DNA from: Palsa-739 sp035532535
GTDB taxonomy: Bacteria; Actinomycetota; Thermoleophilia; Gaiellales; Gaiellaceae
Assembly (NCBI GenBank): GCA_035532535.1
Contig: DATKQT010000021.1
Coordinates: 28,364-92,363, forward strand
DNA: 64,000 bases
Reading direction: 5' to 3'
Below the pieces are notes generated by a model. The model did not search any database, had not been told where the DNA came from, and saw only the letters and a program-made list of their open reading frames with translations. Positions 7,639 through 15,877 of this stretch are shown one piece after another. A program made the position numbers and the translations under genes. The number at the start of each line of letters is the position of its first letter. Within the stretch, counting starts at the first letter, position 1.

Positions 7639-8853
7639 GTGCGGAATCGCGTGCGCACGCTCGGGATGCTGGCCGCGGCAGGCGCCGTCGGAGCTGCCGT
7701 CACGCTCGGCGCTGCGGCCGCCTCGGGAGCGCTCGGCCACTCGACGACGACCGTCCGCGAAATAGCCGCGCCGGCGGTCGCATCCGAGCCGGAGGCCGCC
7801 TCGTTCGCGCACACGACGTCGCCGCTGACGATCCACGACATCTACGTTCGCGACGCGCCGGGCGTCGTGCAGGTAACGGCGACGAGCCGCGTCACCACGC
7901 AGCCGAATCCATTCCTCGATCCATTCGGATTCGGTGGCGCGACGACGCAGACGGAACAGGCACTCGGTTCCGGCTTCGTCCTCGACAAGGCCGGTCACAT
8001 CGTCACCAACTACCACGTCGTGCAGGGAGCGAGCCGCGTCGAGGTGAGCTTCTCCAACCAGGAGCGGCTGCCTGCGCGCGTCATCGGCCGTGACCCCTCT
8101 ACCGATCTGGCCGTCTTGCAGGTGCACATGAGCTCGCGCGCGCTGACGCCGCTGGCACTCGGCGACTCCGACCTCGTCCGTGTAGGCGACTCCGTGGTCG
8201 CCATCGGCAATCCGCTCGGTGAGGACCGGTCGATCACATCGGGCATCGTCAGCGCGCTCGAGCGGCGCATCTACGCGCCGAACGGAGCTCCGATCGACCA
8301 CGCCATCCAGACCGACGCCGCGCTCAATCACGGCAACTCCGGCGGGCCGCTCCTGGACGCGAACGGCCACGTGATCGGCGTCACCTCGCAGATCCAGACC
8401 TCCGCTTCGAGCGACGGCAACATCGGTATCGGCTTCGCCATCCCCGTGAATACCGTCCAGTCCGTCGTGGCGCAGCTGATCGCAAGCGGCCACGTCGTGC
8501 ATCCGTTCGTCGGTGTGCAGGCGCGGGCGATCACGCCGGCGATCGCGAAGCTCTTCCGCCTGCCGGTCAGCCACGGGCTGCTCGTCAGCAGCGTGTGCAG
8601 GGACACCGGCGCGTCGAAAGCCGGCCTGCACGGCGCGACGCAGCAGGTGACCGTCGCCGGTGACACGTGGCCTTTGGGCGGCGACATCATCGTCAAGGCC
8701 GACGGCTCCGCCGTCGGATCCGTCGACATGCTGCGGCAGATCGTCTCGCAGAAGAAGCCCGGCGAGTCGGTGCAGCTCGAGGTCCTCCGCGGCGACAAGC
8801 ACATGACCTTGAACGTGAAGCTCGGGCGGCAGCCGCTCACCCCGCGATGCTGA
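7639..8853 (+). CDS. HtrA/DegP-type trypsin-like serine protease with PDZ domain
   Basis: This 404-residue protein has an N-terminal membrane anchor (residues about 8-32) and a chymotrypsin-fold protease domain. The catalytic triad is His126 (TNYHVV), Asp156 (DPSTDLAVL) and Ser234 (GNSGGPL). A C-terminal PDZ domain spans about residues 285-395. It should degrade or refold misfolded exported proteins at the outer face of the membrane. The GTG at 7639 is the start; a TAGACA element sits 6 nt upstream. The PDZ domain carries a Cys (SSVCRDTG), and the protein ends in Cys, which is unusual. Confidence 0.92.
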   Translation: MRNRVRTLGMLAAAGAVGAAVTLGAAAASGALGHSTTTVREIAAPAVASEPEAASFAHTTSPLTIHDIYVRDAPGVVQVTATSRVTTQPNPFLDPFGFGGATTQTEQALGSGFVLDKAGHIVTNYHVVQGASRVEVSFSNQERLPARVIGRDPSTDLAVLQVHMSSRALTPLALGDSDLVRVGDSVVAIGNPLGEDRSITSGIVSALERRIYAPNGAPIDHAIQTDAALNHGNSGGPLLDANGHVIGVTSQIQTSASSDGNIGIGFAIPVNTVQSVVAQLIASGHVVHPFVGVQARAITPAIAKLFRLPVSHGLLVSSVCRDTGASKAGLHGATQQVTVAGDTWPLGGDIIVKADGSAVGSVDMLRQIVSQKKPGESVQLEVLRGDKHMTLNVKLGRQPLTPRC

Positions 8854-8935
8854 CCGCCCTTCAGTCCGGCCCCGCACCCCTGGGGGCCGGCTCCCGCAAC
8901 GGTCGCAGGCCAGCGCGACCGACGGGAGCATGAGA

Positions 8936-8967
8936 CGGGGGCCCCGACCGCCTGCCCGGGGCCCCCG
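8936..8967 (+). terminator. Terminator-like hairpin after the HtrA gene
   Basis: Perfect 10-bp stem (cgggggcccc with its complement) and a 12-nt loop in the 150-bp gap after the protease gene. There is no long T-run. Confidence 0.6.
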
Positions 8968-8989
8968 ACTCAACCTCACAAACCGGCGC

Positions 8990-8995
8990 TACCCT
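8990..8995 (+). promoter_or_regulatory. -10 element TACCCT, leaderless promoter
   Basis: TANNNT hexamer 8 nt before the GTG at 9004. It supports that start over the ATG at 9019. Confidence 0.5.
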
Positions 8996-9003
8996 TCTTC
9001 GCC

Positions 9004-9366
9004 GTGGAGCGGGAGGAGATGCGGCACGGCCGCATTCACATTGCGGACGAGATCGAACCGCTTCAGGACGAGGAGCTCTGGAACGGCGAGGAGGACGGCG
9101 ACCATGCGGGGTGGTACTGCGTGCGCACGAATCCGTTCCCGTGTCCTGCGCCCGGTTGCTCGTACGTCGCAGAGTTCATGACCGCCGCGCACCTCGTGCT
9201 CGTCTGGCAGGAGCGCGACGATCCGAATCTGCTGCGCCACGCGGGCCGCGCCAAGGAAGTCGGGCGCAACCCGCGCGTCGTCACCTACGAGTCGACGTTT
9301 GGACCGAGCGCCTCGTACTACGCGTGGGAAGCAGCAGGTCGCCCGGTGCACGGCATCCGCAAGTAG
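9004..9366 (+). CDS. Uncharacterised small protein with a Cys/His cluster
   Basis: This 120-residue protein has an acidic N-terminal third (IADEIEPLQDEELWNGEEDG). A central CPAPGCSYVAEFMTAAH segment has two Cys and a His spaced like a half zinc finger. The C-terminus is basic and rich in aromatics (SASYYAWEAAGRPVHG). The GTG start is chosen from the leaderless -10 at 8990. It lies 6 bp before the YbdK-type ligase gene and is probably co-transcribed. No function is recognised. Confidence 0.65.
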   Translation: MEREEMRHGRIHIADEIEPLQDEELWNGEEDGDHAGWYCVRTNPFPCPAPGCSYVAEFMTAAHLVLVWQERDDPNLLRHAGRAKEVGRNPRVVTYESTFGPSASYYAWEAAGRPVHGIRK

Positions 9367-9372
9367 CCGCGC

Positions 9373-10413
9373 ATGATCGAATCGCACTTCGGCGAGTCGG
9401 CGCCGCAGAGCGTCGGCATCGAGGAGGAGCTCATGATCCTCGACGCCGAGACGCTTCTCCCCACCGCCGCTGTGGACGTGCTCGTCCGCGAATCGTGTGA
9501 TCTCGGCCTGCCGGGCCGCCTGAAGACAGAGCTGCACGCATCGGTGGTCGAGCTCAACACCGGTGTCTGTCCGGACGTGGCGACCGCGGTCGAGAGCCTG
9601 CGTGCGCTGCGCGCCGCGGCGACGCGGATCGCCGCCGCGAACGGGCTTGCCATCGCAGGCGCCGGTGCCCATCCGACGGCGACGTACGACTCGCTGCCGG
9701 TCGTCCAGGAGGAGCGCTACCTCGCGATGATGCGCGACGTCGGTTACGCCGCGCGACGCCAGGGCGTGAACGGCTTGCACGTGCACGTCGGCATCGAGAG
9801 CGCGGACGGATGCCACGAGCGCCTCGAGGCCGTGCTGCCGTGGCTGCCCGTCGTGCTCGCCCTCTCGGTCAACTCGCCGTTCGCGGAAGGCATCGACACG
9901 GGCATGCTCTCGAACCGGGCTTCCGTGCTCGCCGAGCTTCCACGCTCCGGAGCTCCACCGGCGTTCGGATCGTACGTCGCGTGGGAGGCTTGGGTGGAGC
10001 GCCTCATCCGGCTTGGCGTCTTCTCCGAGTACACGCAGATCTGGTGGGACATTCGTCCGCATCCGCGTTTCGGGACGCTCGAGATCCGTATCGCCGACCA
10101 GCCGACCGCGCTCGACCGGACGGCGCTCCTCGCGCAGCTCATGGTCGCGCTCGTCGCGCGCGCGCCCGGCCGCGGTGCGGGCGCCGCGGACCGCGGCGAC
10201 TATCTGCAGAACCGATGGGCGGCGGCGCGGCTCGGGCTCGAGGCCGAGCTCATCCATCCGGACGGCGACCGCCTCGTTTCCGCCCGGTCGTTGGCCCTGG
10301 AGCTGCTCGGCGGCGAGCCACCCGAGCCGGAGGCGCTGCGTCAGCTCGAGATCGCCGCTGCGGCACGGATCGAGTCGGTCGCCGCGGACCTCGTAGGCCG
10401 GTCGATAGGCTGA
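9373..10413 (+). CDS. Carboxylate-amine ligase, YbdK/GCS2 family
   Basis: This 346-residue ATP-dependent ligase belongs to the glutamate-cysteine ligase 2 group. Motifs include GIEEELMILD at the N-terminus (metal-binding Glu), VELNTGVCPDV, GLHVHVGI (conserved His pair) and TLEIRIADQP. Family members join an amino group to the gamma-carboxylate of glutamate or a similar acid; YbdK has weak glutamate-cysteine ligase activity, and actinobacterial EgtA is a relative. The true product is unknown. A redox-thiol role would fit the SigR/RsrA pair just downstream, but that is inference. Confidence 0.85.
   Translation: MIESHFGESAPQSVGIEEELMILDAETLLPTAAVDVLVRESCDLGLPGRLKTELHASVVELNTGVCPDVATAVESLRALRAAATRIAAANGLAIAGAGAHPTATYDSLPVVQEERYLAMMRDVGYAARRQGVNGLHVHVGIESADGCHERLEAVLPWLPVVLALSVNSPFAEGIDTGMLSNRASVLAELPRSGAPPAFGSYVAWEAWVERLIRLGVFSEYTQIWWDIRPHPRFGTLEIRIADQPTALDRTALLAQLMVALVARAPGRGAGAADRGDYLQNRWAAARLGLEAELIHPDGDRLVSARSLALELLGGEPPEPEALRQLEIAAAARIESVAADLVGRSIG
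10406..10411 (+). promoter_or_regulatory. -10 element TAGGCT, leaderless promoter
   Basis: TANNNT hexamer 6 nt before the ATG at 10418, inside the end of the ligase gene. Confidence 0.45.
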
Positions 10414-10417
10414 TCGC

Positions 10418-10645
10418 ATGGCGACGCAGACCGAGACACTCCAGGTGACGGGCATCCGCTGCGAGCGCTGCGTCGCGCGCCTCGCTGCCGCACTCACCGG
10501 ACACACCGGGCTCGAGGCGGCGAACGCGAATCTCATGGGCCAGGTCACACTCTCGTGGGACGACGAACAGACGAGCCGCGAGGATCTCCTCTCGGCGCTC
10601 GGCAAGGCCGGTTTCCGGGAATCGGCCGCCGCCGCCGCTCGTTAG
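10418..10645 (+). CDS. Heavy-metal-associated (HMA) domain protein, CopZ-like
   Basis: A 75-residue single HMA domain with a beta-alpha-beta-beta-alpha-beta pattern. The motif GIRCERC places two Cys at CxxC, but the usual M-x-C-x-x-C methionine is Ile. Such proteins bind Cu(I) or another soft metal and pass it to an ATPase, yet no metal ATPase gene is nearby. The C-terminal tail is alanine-rich. Confidence 0.8.
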   Translation: MATQTETLQVTGIRCERCVARLAAALTGHTGLEAANANLMGQVTLSWDDEQTSREDLLSALGKAGFRESAAAAAR

Positions 10646-10663
10646 CCACTGCATGAGCACTGG

Positions 10664-10669
10664 TAGGGT
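10664..10669 (+). promoter_or_regulatory. -10 element TAGGGT, leaderless promoter of the sigma factor
   Basis: TANNNT hexamer 7 nt before the ATG at 10677, which decides that start against the upstream ATG at 10653. Confidence 0.55.
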
Positions 10670-10676
10670 GGCCGCG

Positions 10677-11261
10677 ATGGCTGAGGCACCTCCCGACGCG
10701 ACGCGGCTCGCCGCGGAGGCGCGTGACCGGGTCCGTTTCGAAGAAGAAGCGCTCGCGCTCTCGGATCAGGTGTACCGCGTTGCGCGGCACCTCGCAGGAT
10801 CGCGTGAGGAGGCGGACGATCTCGTTCAGGAGACGTACGCGCGCGCGTTCCGGAGCTGGCGTTCGTACCAGTCCGGCACGAACTTGCGCGCGTGGCTGCT
10901 GCGCATCCTCACGAACTTGAACATCGATCGGGGCCGCCGCGCGCAGCGCACGCCTCCGACGCAGGGCCTCGAGGCGAACGACTACTACCTCTACGACCGG
11001 CTCACCGAGTCCGACGGCGGGCCGAGCGACGAAGAGCGCGTGGTCGAAAGGCTATCGCAAGACGACATCGTCGAAGCGCTCGCGTCGGTACCCCACGACT
11101 TCCGCGACGTGATCGTGCTGGTCGACATCGGCGACTTCAGCTACCAGGACGCGGCGCAGATCCTCGACATCCCGATCGGGACCGTGATGTCGCGGCTGCA
11201 CCGAGGACGCCGCATCCTGAAGCGCGAGCTGGCCGAATATGTGCAGGAGGAGGGTTCATGA
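10677..11261 (+). CDS. ECF RNA polymerase sigma factor (SigR-like)
   Basis: This protein has 194 residues. Region 2 is seen in LVQETYARAFRSW and LRAWLLRILTNLNID. Region 4 is seen in VIVLVDIGDFSYQDAAQILD followed by the helix-turn-helix GTVMSRLHRGRRILKREL. It is followed with a 4-bp ATGA overlap by a zinc-type anti-sigma gene. This arrangement and sequence are those of the SigR/RsrA thiol-redox switch in actinobacteria: the anti-sigma releases the sigma on disulfide stress. The ATG at 10653 would add eight residues but has no ribosome site. Confidence 0.9.
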   Translation: MAEAPPDATRLAAEARDRVRFEEEALALSDQVYRVARHLAGSREEADDLVQETYARAFRSWRSYQSGTNLRAWLLRILTNLNIDRGRRAQRTPPTQGLEANDYYLYDRLTESDGGPSDEERVVERLSQDDIVEALASVPHDFRDVIVLVDIGDFSYQDAAQILDIPIGTVMSRLHRGRRILKRELAEYVQEEGS

Positions 11262-11500
11262 TGGGCCACAACGACGACCCGTGTGCGCACTGCGAAGAGA
11301 TGATGCAGCCGTACCTCGATCACACCCTCAGTGACGAGGAGATGCACGAGGCGGAGCATCACCTCGACGAGTGCGAGTGGTGTCGCAAGCGCTATCGCTT
11401 CGAGCAGAGCCTCCGCGTCTACGTGCGCACGGCCGTGACCGAGCCGATGCCGGCGGAGCTCAAGCAGAAGCTCGCAGCGCTCCGCATTCCGCTGAATTAG
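11258..11500 (+). CDS. Zinc-binding anti-sigma factor (RsrA-like ZAS domain)
   Basis: This 80-residue protein has the ZAS motif: HHLDECEWC gives H-x3-C-x2-C, and an upstream CAHCEEMM pair supplies further ligands. RsrA-type proteins hold their sigma factor when reduced and zinc-bound, and let go when the cysteines oxidise. The start ATG overlaps the sigma stop, so the pair is made in fixed ratio. Its stop overlaps the stop of the convergent gene at 11497. Confidence 0.87.
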   Translation: MMGHNDDPCAHCEEMMQPYLDHTLSDEEMHEAEHHLDECEWCRKRYRFEQSLRVYVRTAVTEPMPAELKQKLAALRIPLN

Positions 11501-11793
11501 TTCACGATCTGCTTCGCGTTTCGCGGCTGCGGCCTTTCTCCGCGCGCGAGTTGTCCTTCGACGGAGGCGAGCACCTGTCCGCGCCGGTCCGGCGTGGTCG
11601 ACCAGCGGTGCGTGATCGGGTACGGCGCCCAGCTCGAGGCCTCGATCATCCAGTCGCCCGAGCGCCGGGCGAACAGCCGCCGGATCCAGCGGAGTCTGCC
11701 CGGCGCCGACGGGGCGCGGTTCCGGTACGCGTAGATCTCCCACTTGCGCCCGTCCGGGCTCGTGGTTCGCGCTTTCGGCCTAAAGCTGCTCAT
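11497..11793 (-). CDS. Conserved small protein of unknown function
   Basis: This 98-residue basic protein has the opening SSFRPKARTTSPDGRKWEIY, where a strand after SPDGRKWE looks like a small beta domain. The second half is rich in Arg and Trp. It overlaps the end of the nucleotidyltransferase gene by 14 bp and is likely the last gene of the Mo-enzyme transcript. I do not recognise a function. Codon use (G/C third positions) matches its neighbours, which supports it being real. Confidence 0.55.
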   Translation of the reverse strand: MSSFRPKARTTSPDGRKWEIYAYRNRAPSAPGRLRWIRRLFARRSGDWMIEASSWAPYPITHRWSTTPDRRGQVLASVEGQLARGERPQPRNAKQIVN

Positions 11794-12277
11794 CGACGTC
11801 GCCGGGCGGCGTCAGGTCGTCGCAGGCGACGAGCCGTGCGGGAAGCGACCGTGCACCTTCGTCGGGCACGAGCGGCCAGGCTGCGCGCGCGAGCACGACG
11901 GGGTGGAGCCGCACACCGCCGTACGAGGCGGCGACCACGTCACCGCCTTCCATTCGCCACGACTCGACCACGCGGTCGACTGCGCGCGAATCGAGCTCCG
12001 GCCCGTCCGCGAGGACGACGACGGCGGCCTCGACGTCTGCGGGAAGCGATGCGAGCCCGCAGCGCAGCGACGCACCCTGTCCCAGCTCCCAGTCGGGGCA
12101 CCGAACCGTGGGCGCATCCGTCTCGAGCTCGTGCGCGCCGGTCACGACGATGACATCGTCGGTCGCAGCGCTCGCCCGGAGGGCCGCGAGCACGCGTGGA
12201 AGCAGGACTTGCTGCTTCGGCGGCGCGGAACCGTAGCGCGCCGACGCGCCGGCCGCGAGGACGACCGCGTCGATCAG
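11780..12277 (-). CDS. MobA/MocA-like molybdenum cofactor nucleotidyltransferase
   Basis: This protein has about 165 residues. The N-terminus IDAVVLAAGASARYG, then PKQ and VLADGPELDS, are the nucleotide-binding and metal-binding motifs of the MobA-like NTP-transferase fold. Family members attach CMP or GMP to molybdopterin. MocA-type CMP transfer suits the xanthine-dehydrogenase-like enzyme encoded just upstream. There is no ATG, GTG or TTG before the conserved glycine loop. The only plausible start is CTG at 12275-12277, whose CTGA overlaps the stop of the transglycosylase gene exactly as ATGA overlaps do. The GTG at 12193 would delete the active-site loop. The protein is a little shorter than the usual 190-200 residues. 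Confidence 0.75.
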   Translation of the reverse strand: MIDAVVLAAGASARYGSAPPKQQVLLPRVLAALRASAATDDVIVVTGAHELETDAPTVRCPDWELGQGASLRCGLASLPADVEAAVVVLADGPELDSRAVDRVVESWRMEGGDVVAASYGGVRLHPVVLARAAWPLVPDEGARSLPARLVACDDLTPPGDVDEQL

Positions 12278-12816
12278 TTGCAGCCGGCGAGGGCCGACCA
12301 GCGGGCCTCGACGTTGGCGACGTAGCGCATGCTGATGGGGCCGAGGACGTCGTTGTTCGCGTCGATCCTCGTCGGCCCGGCGTTGTAGGCGGCGAGCGCG
12401 AGATCCGTCCGGTTGTAGCGGTCGAGCAGCAGCCGCAGGTAGCGCGCACCGGCGAGGACGTTCGAGGTCGGGTCGTTCACGTTGAGGTTCAGCGATGCGC
12501 CGGTGGCGGGCATCACCTGGAGCAGCCCGCGCGCGTCCTGCGTCGAGACCGCGGTGGAGACGAAGCGCGACTCGACCTGCGCCACCGCGACGAGCATGGA
12601 GAGCTGGAAGCCGGTGTCGTTCGCCGCGCTCGTGAACGCGGTCCGGAACTGCGATGGGATCGGGCAGCGGTTCGAGGCGAGCCGCCCGGTTGTCGGGAGT
12701 GCCGGAAGATGCGGCACGATCATGGCCGCGGCCCGGTCGCTGCGTGCGCCGGCGGCCACCGCAACCGAGCAGGCCGCCGCAGCCACGCCGAGCAGAATCA
12801 CCAGTCTCGTCCGCAT
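12274..12816 (-). CDS. Secreted lytic transglycosylase (SLT domain)
   Basis: This 180-residue protein has an N-terminal signal peptide (residues about 1-24). The SLT domain has the catalytic Glu in AVAQVESRF, then DARGLLQVMPATG, NVLAGARYLRLLLDRY and ALAAYNAGP, which are the four lysozyme-like motifs in order. It cleaves peptidoglycan between MurNAc and GlcNAc. It sits between the Mo-hydroxylase genes and the nucleotidyltransferase, which seems to be a chance neighbourhood. A short leader with TAGGGT lies 12 nt upstream of the ATG. Confidence 0.88.
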   Translation of the reverse strand: MRTRLVILLGVAAAACSVAVAAGARSDRAAAMIVPHLPALPTTGRLASNRCPIPSQFRTAFTSAANDTGFQLSMLVAVAQVESRFVSTAVSTQDARGLLQVMPATGASLNLNVNDPTSNVLAGARYLRLLLDRYNRTDLALAAYNAGPTRIDANNDVLGPISMRYVANVEARWSALAGCN

Positions 12817-12841
12817 CGTGGGCCGTGGACCCTACAGCAGG

Positions 12842-13681
12842 TCAGGCGATGTCTGCGAGCGCCCGCCGAACGAGCGCCCGGGCGACGTCGACCTTCCACG
12901 CCGTCCGTGGAAGGGGGGTCGCCCCGTCCACGTCCTCCGGGCCGGTCAGGAGCCAGGGAATGGGCGCGACGCCGGCGAGCGCGACGCGTGTCCCGCCGCC
13001 CGAGCGGACTGCGGCGACCCCGACCTGCGGGAAGGCCCATCGCTTGCGGTCCATCGCCTTGAGATAGATGCTCGCCGCCGACGGAGGGAGCTCGATCTCG
13101 AGGATCACCTCGCCCGGCTCGAGCGTCGTCGTCCGCCGGTCGGCCTCGTCGGGCAGCCGGTACAGCTCCGCGATCCCGAGCTCGCGGCGGCTCGTCCGCA
13201 CGCGCGCGTCGAGCGCGAGCAGCGCGGCCGCAACGTCGGACGGATGTGCCGAGGCGCAGAAGTCGTTCGCGAAGATCGCGTGCTCGCGGTGCTCGCCCTC
13301 GGCCGCGTGGCAGCGGTCGCCGCCGTGTAACCGGCAGGGGTACTTCAGCCGCCAGTACCAGCAGCGCGTGGACTGGAGGAGGTTCCCGCCGAGCGAGCCC
13401 ATGTTGCGGAGCTGCGGCGAGGCGGCCAGCCGGCACGCCTCGCGGAGCGCGCCCGGGATGTGCGGGCTCGCCTCCAGCTCGGCGAGCGTCGTCCCTGCAC
13501 CGATGCGGCCTCCGTCGATCCCACTCGGGACGATTTCGCGGATGTCGACGAGCGTCTCCGCGTGCAGGATCCCGTCCCGCAGCAGCGGCACCACCTCGGT
13601 GCCGCCGTGGACGAAGAGCCCGCCGTCGAGCTCGGCGAGGTTAGACGGCCGCAGGAGCTCCACGGCGCTCTTTCGCTTCAC
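12842..13681 (-). CDS. Molybdenum hydroxylase, FAD-binding subunit (PaoB/CoxM type)
   Basis: This 279-residue protein has FAD-binding motifs FVHGGTEVVP and GAGTTLAELE near the N-terminus and NMGSLGGNLLQS in the middle. The middle also has an extra Cys-rich insert (RCWYWRLKYPC, then DRCHA and DFCASAHPSD) like the [4Fe-4S] loop of PaoB/YagS and 4-hydroxybenzoyl-CoA reductase beta subunits. It passes electrons from the Fe-S and Mo subunits to an acceptor. The start overlaps the large-subunit gene by 41 bp; a GTG at 13663 is an alternative start. The electron acceptor is unknown. Confidence 0.88.
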   Translation of the reverse strand: MKRKSAVELLRPSNLAELDGGLFVHGGTEVVPLLRDGILHAETLVDIREIVPSGIDGGRIGAGTTLAELEASPHIPGALREACRLAASPQLRNMGSLGGNLLQSTRCWYWRLKYPCRLHGGDRCHAAEGEHREHAIFANDFCASAHPSDVAAALLALDARVRTSRRELGIAELYRLPDEADRRTTTLEPGEVILEIELPPSAASIYLKAMDRKRWAFPQVGVAAVRSGGGTRVALAGVAPIPWLLTGPEDVDGATPLPRTAWKVDVARALVRRALADIA

Positions 13682-15839
13682 GTAGAGCTCTCAGCATCTC
13701 CTCGCGGGAGATGGGCAGCTCGTGCACGTCAGCGCCGGTCGCGTCGCGGATCGCGTTCGCAATCGCCGCGGCGATCGGCACGATCGGCGGCTCGCCGAGC
13801 CCCTTCGATCCGAGGTTCGTCAGGTGCTCGTCCGGCGCGTCGATGAACTCGCACACGATCTCGGGCACGTCGGCGATCGTCGGCATGCGATAGGCGTCGA
13901 GCGTCGTCGTCAAGATGCGTCCCGTTTCCTGATCCATCAGCCGCGCCTCGGAGAGCGTGTGGCCGATGCCCTGGATGACCCCGCCCTCCACCTGACTCTC
14001 TGCGCCGAGCGGGTTGATGATGCGCCCGACGTCGTGGATCGCGGCGACGCGCTCGACCCGCACCTCGCCCGTCTCGACGTCCACCGCTGCCTCGACGACG
14101 TGCACGCCGAACGTGAGCACGCTCATTCCGGTCGGGTTCGGCCCGCGTGCCCCCTTGCCGAGGATCTGCGCGTTCCCGAGCATCTCGAGGAACTCGTCCA
14201 ACGCGACCGACAAATTGCCGTCCGCCGAAACGATCCGGCCGTCGCGGATGTCGAGGATGCGCTCCTCGAGGTCGTACCGTTGCGCCGCGATCTCCAGCAC
14301 TTGCCGCTTCGCGTCCGCGGCGGCAGCGCGAACGGCCGGCCCCATCGACGGCGTCGTGGACGAGCCCGCCGACAGCGTCGCGTACGGGCCGCGCGAGGTG
14401 TCGCCGACCATCACCTCGACAAGCTCGAGCGGAACGCCGAACTCCTCCGCGGCGATCTGCGCCATCGCAGTCCGCGTGCCGGTGCCGATGTCCTGCATCG
14501 CCGTGACGACGGCGATGCTCCCGTCCGAGCCGACGCGCGTCCACGCATACGACGGTGGGCCGCCACCGCCGTACCAGATCTGGCTCGCCATGCCGACGCC
14601 GCGCTTCCACGTCGCATCCGAGCGCGCGCGTACCTCGTCGCGCCGGTCCCAGTGGCTCTGCGCGCGCTGGTAGCACTCGCTCAGGTTCTTCGAGGAGAAC
14701 GGCGTGCCGTCGTTCGACGACGCGTAGTTCTTCCGCCGCAGCTCGAGTGGGTCGAGGTCGAGCGCGCGGGCCAGCTGGTCGATCAGGCATTCGAGCCCGA
14801 ACGTGCCTTCGACGAAGCCGGGCGCGCGGAAGGCCTTCATCGGCGGCGTGTTGATCTTCGCCGTGTGCCGCACGGTGCGCACGTTGTCGCAGGCGTACAG
14901 CATCTTCATCGGCCCCTCCGTGCCCGCCGACCAGCCGCCCCAGCCGAGCGCATTCACGAAGTCGCCGCCGAGCGCCGTGATGGTCCCGTCGCTCCGTGCG
15001 GCAGCCGTGAGCTTCTGGATGGTGGCGTTGCGGTTTCCGGCAGCGACGTTCTCCTCGCGGCGCGTGAGCGCACAGCGGACGGGCCGGCCGGTCCGGCGTG
15101 CGAGCTCGGCTGCTGCGAACGTGAACTCGCCCGCGGAATTCTTGGAGCCGAAGCCGCCGCCCATGTACTCGCAGACGACGCGCACCCGGTCGGGCGCGAG
15201 CCCGAGCTCCCGAGCCACCTCGTTGCGCACGCCCCAGACGTACTGCGTCGACGTGTAGATGTCGAGCCGGTCGCCGACCCATTCGCATACGGACTGGTGC
15301 GTCTCCATCGAGTTGTGCAGCACCACCTGCGTGCGGTACGTCCCCTCGACGACGACGTCGGCCTCCGCCACGCCGCGCTCGAAGTCGCCCCGCTCGTACC
15401 GCTCCGCCTCGCCGTGCACGGCGCCGCGCTCGACCGCCTCCTCCGGGTCGAGGACGGCGTCCAGCAGCTCCCACTCGATCGCGATCGCGTCGAGCGCGGT
15501 GCGCGCCTGGCCGAAGGTCTCGGCCGCGACGGCGGCGACCGGCGCGCCGGCGTAGCCCGCCTCTTGCTCGAGCCCCGGCGCCTCGCCCGGTCCGACCGCG
15601 CCGCGCACGCCCGGAAGCCCGAGCGCAGGCGCGAGATCGATCGACTTCACGCGCGCGTGCGCGTACGGCGATCGCAGGACCGCGGCGTGCAACATCCCCG
15701 GAAGCCGGATGTCGGCCGTAAAGCGCGCCTCGCCGCGCACCCGCTCGCGCGCGTCCTTGCGGACGGCCGGCCGTCCGACGACATCGAGCGGTCCCGCAGG
15801 CCACTGCTGCAGGGGATCCTCCTCGACGACGAGCCACAC
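13641..15839 (-). CDS. Molybdenum hydroxylase, large molybdopterin-binding subunit (PaoC/XdhA type)
   Basis: This 732-residue protein has motifs GEARFTADI at the N-terminus, YMGGGFGSK (Mo-cofactor loop), FRAPGFVEGTF, QDIGTGTRT, LSAGSSTT and, near the C-terminus, the catalytic Glu region GSKGLGEPP. Length and motifs fit aldehyde oxidase/xanthine dehydrogenase large subunits, which hydroxylate aldehydes or N-heterocycles with water. The chosen GTG at 15839 is 38 bp after the small-subunit stop; the frame is open further upstream, but only as shadow of that gene. Substrate class unknown: PaoABC-like aldehyde oxidation is the best guess. Confidence 0.9.
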   Translation of the reverse strand: MWLVVEEDPLQQWPAGPLDVVGRPAVRKDARERVRGEARFTADIRLPGMLHAAVLRSPYAHARVKSIDLAPALGLPGVRGAVGPGEAPGLEQEAGYAGAPVAAVAAETFGQARTALDAIAIEWELLDAVLDPEEAVERGAVHGEAERYERGDFERGVAEADVVVEGTYRTQVVLHNSMETHQSVCEWVGDRLDIYTSTQYVWGVRNEVARELGLAPDRVRVVCEYMGGGFGSKNSAGEFTFAAAELARRTGRPVRCALTRREENVAAGNRNATIQKLTAAARSDGTITALGGDFVNALGWGGWSAGTEGPMKMLYACDNVRTVRHTAKINTPPMKAFRAPGFVEGTFGLECLIDQLARALDLDPLELRRKNYASSNDGTPFSSKNLSECYQRAQSHWDRRDEVRARSDATWKRGVGMASQIWYGGGGPPSYAWTRVGSDGSIAVVTAMQDIGTGTRTAMAQIAAEEFGVPLELVEVMVGDTSRGPYATLSAGSSTTPSMGPAVRAAAADAKRQVLEIAAQRYDLEERILDIRDGRIVSADGNLSVALDEFLEMLGNAQILGKGARGPNPTGMSVLTFGVHVVEAAVDVETGEVRVERVAAIHDVGRIINPLGAESQVEGGVIQGIGHTLSEARLMDQETGRILTTTLDAYRMPTIADVPEIVCEFIDAPDEHLTNLGSKGLGEPPIVPIAAAIANAIRDATGADVHELPISREEMLRALREAKERRGAPAAV

Positions 15840-15877
15840 CTCCTCGAAGTTGCCTTCGACCTCCTTTTCCGTGCGGA

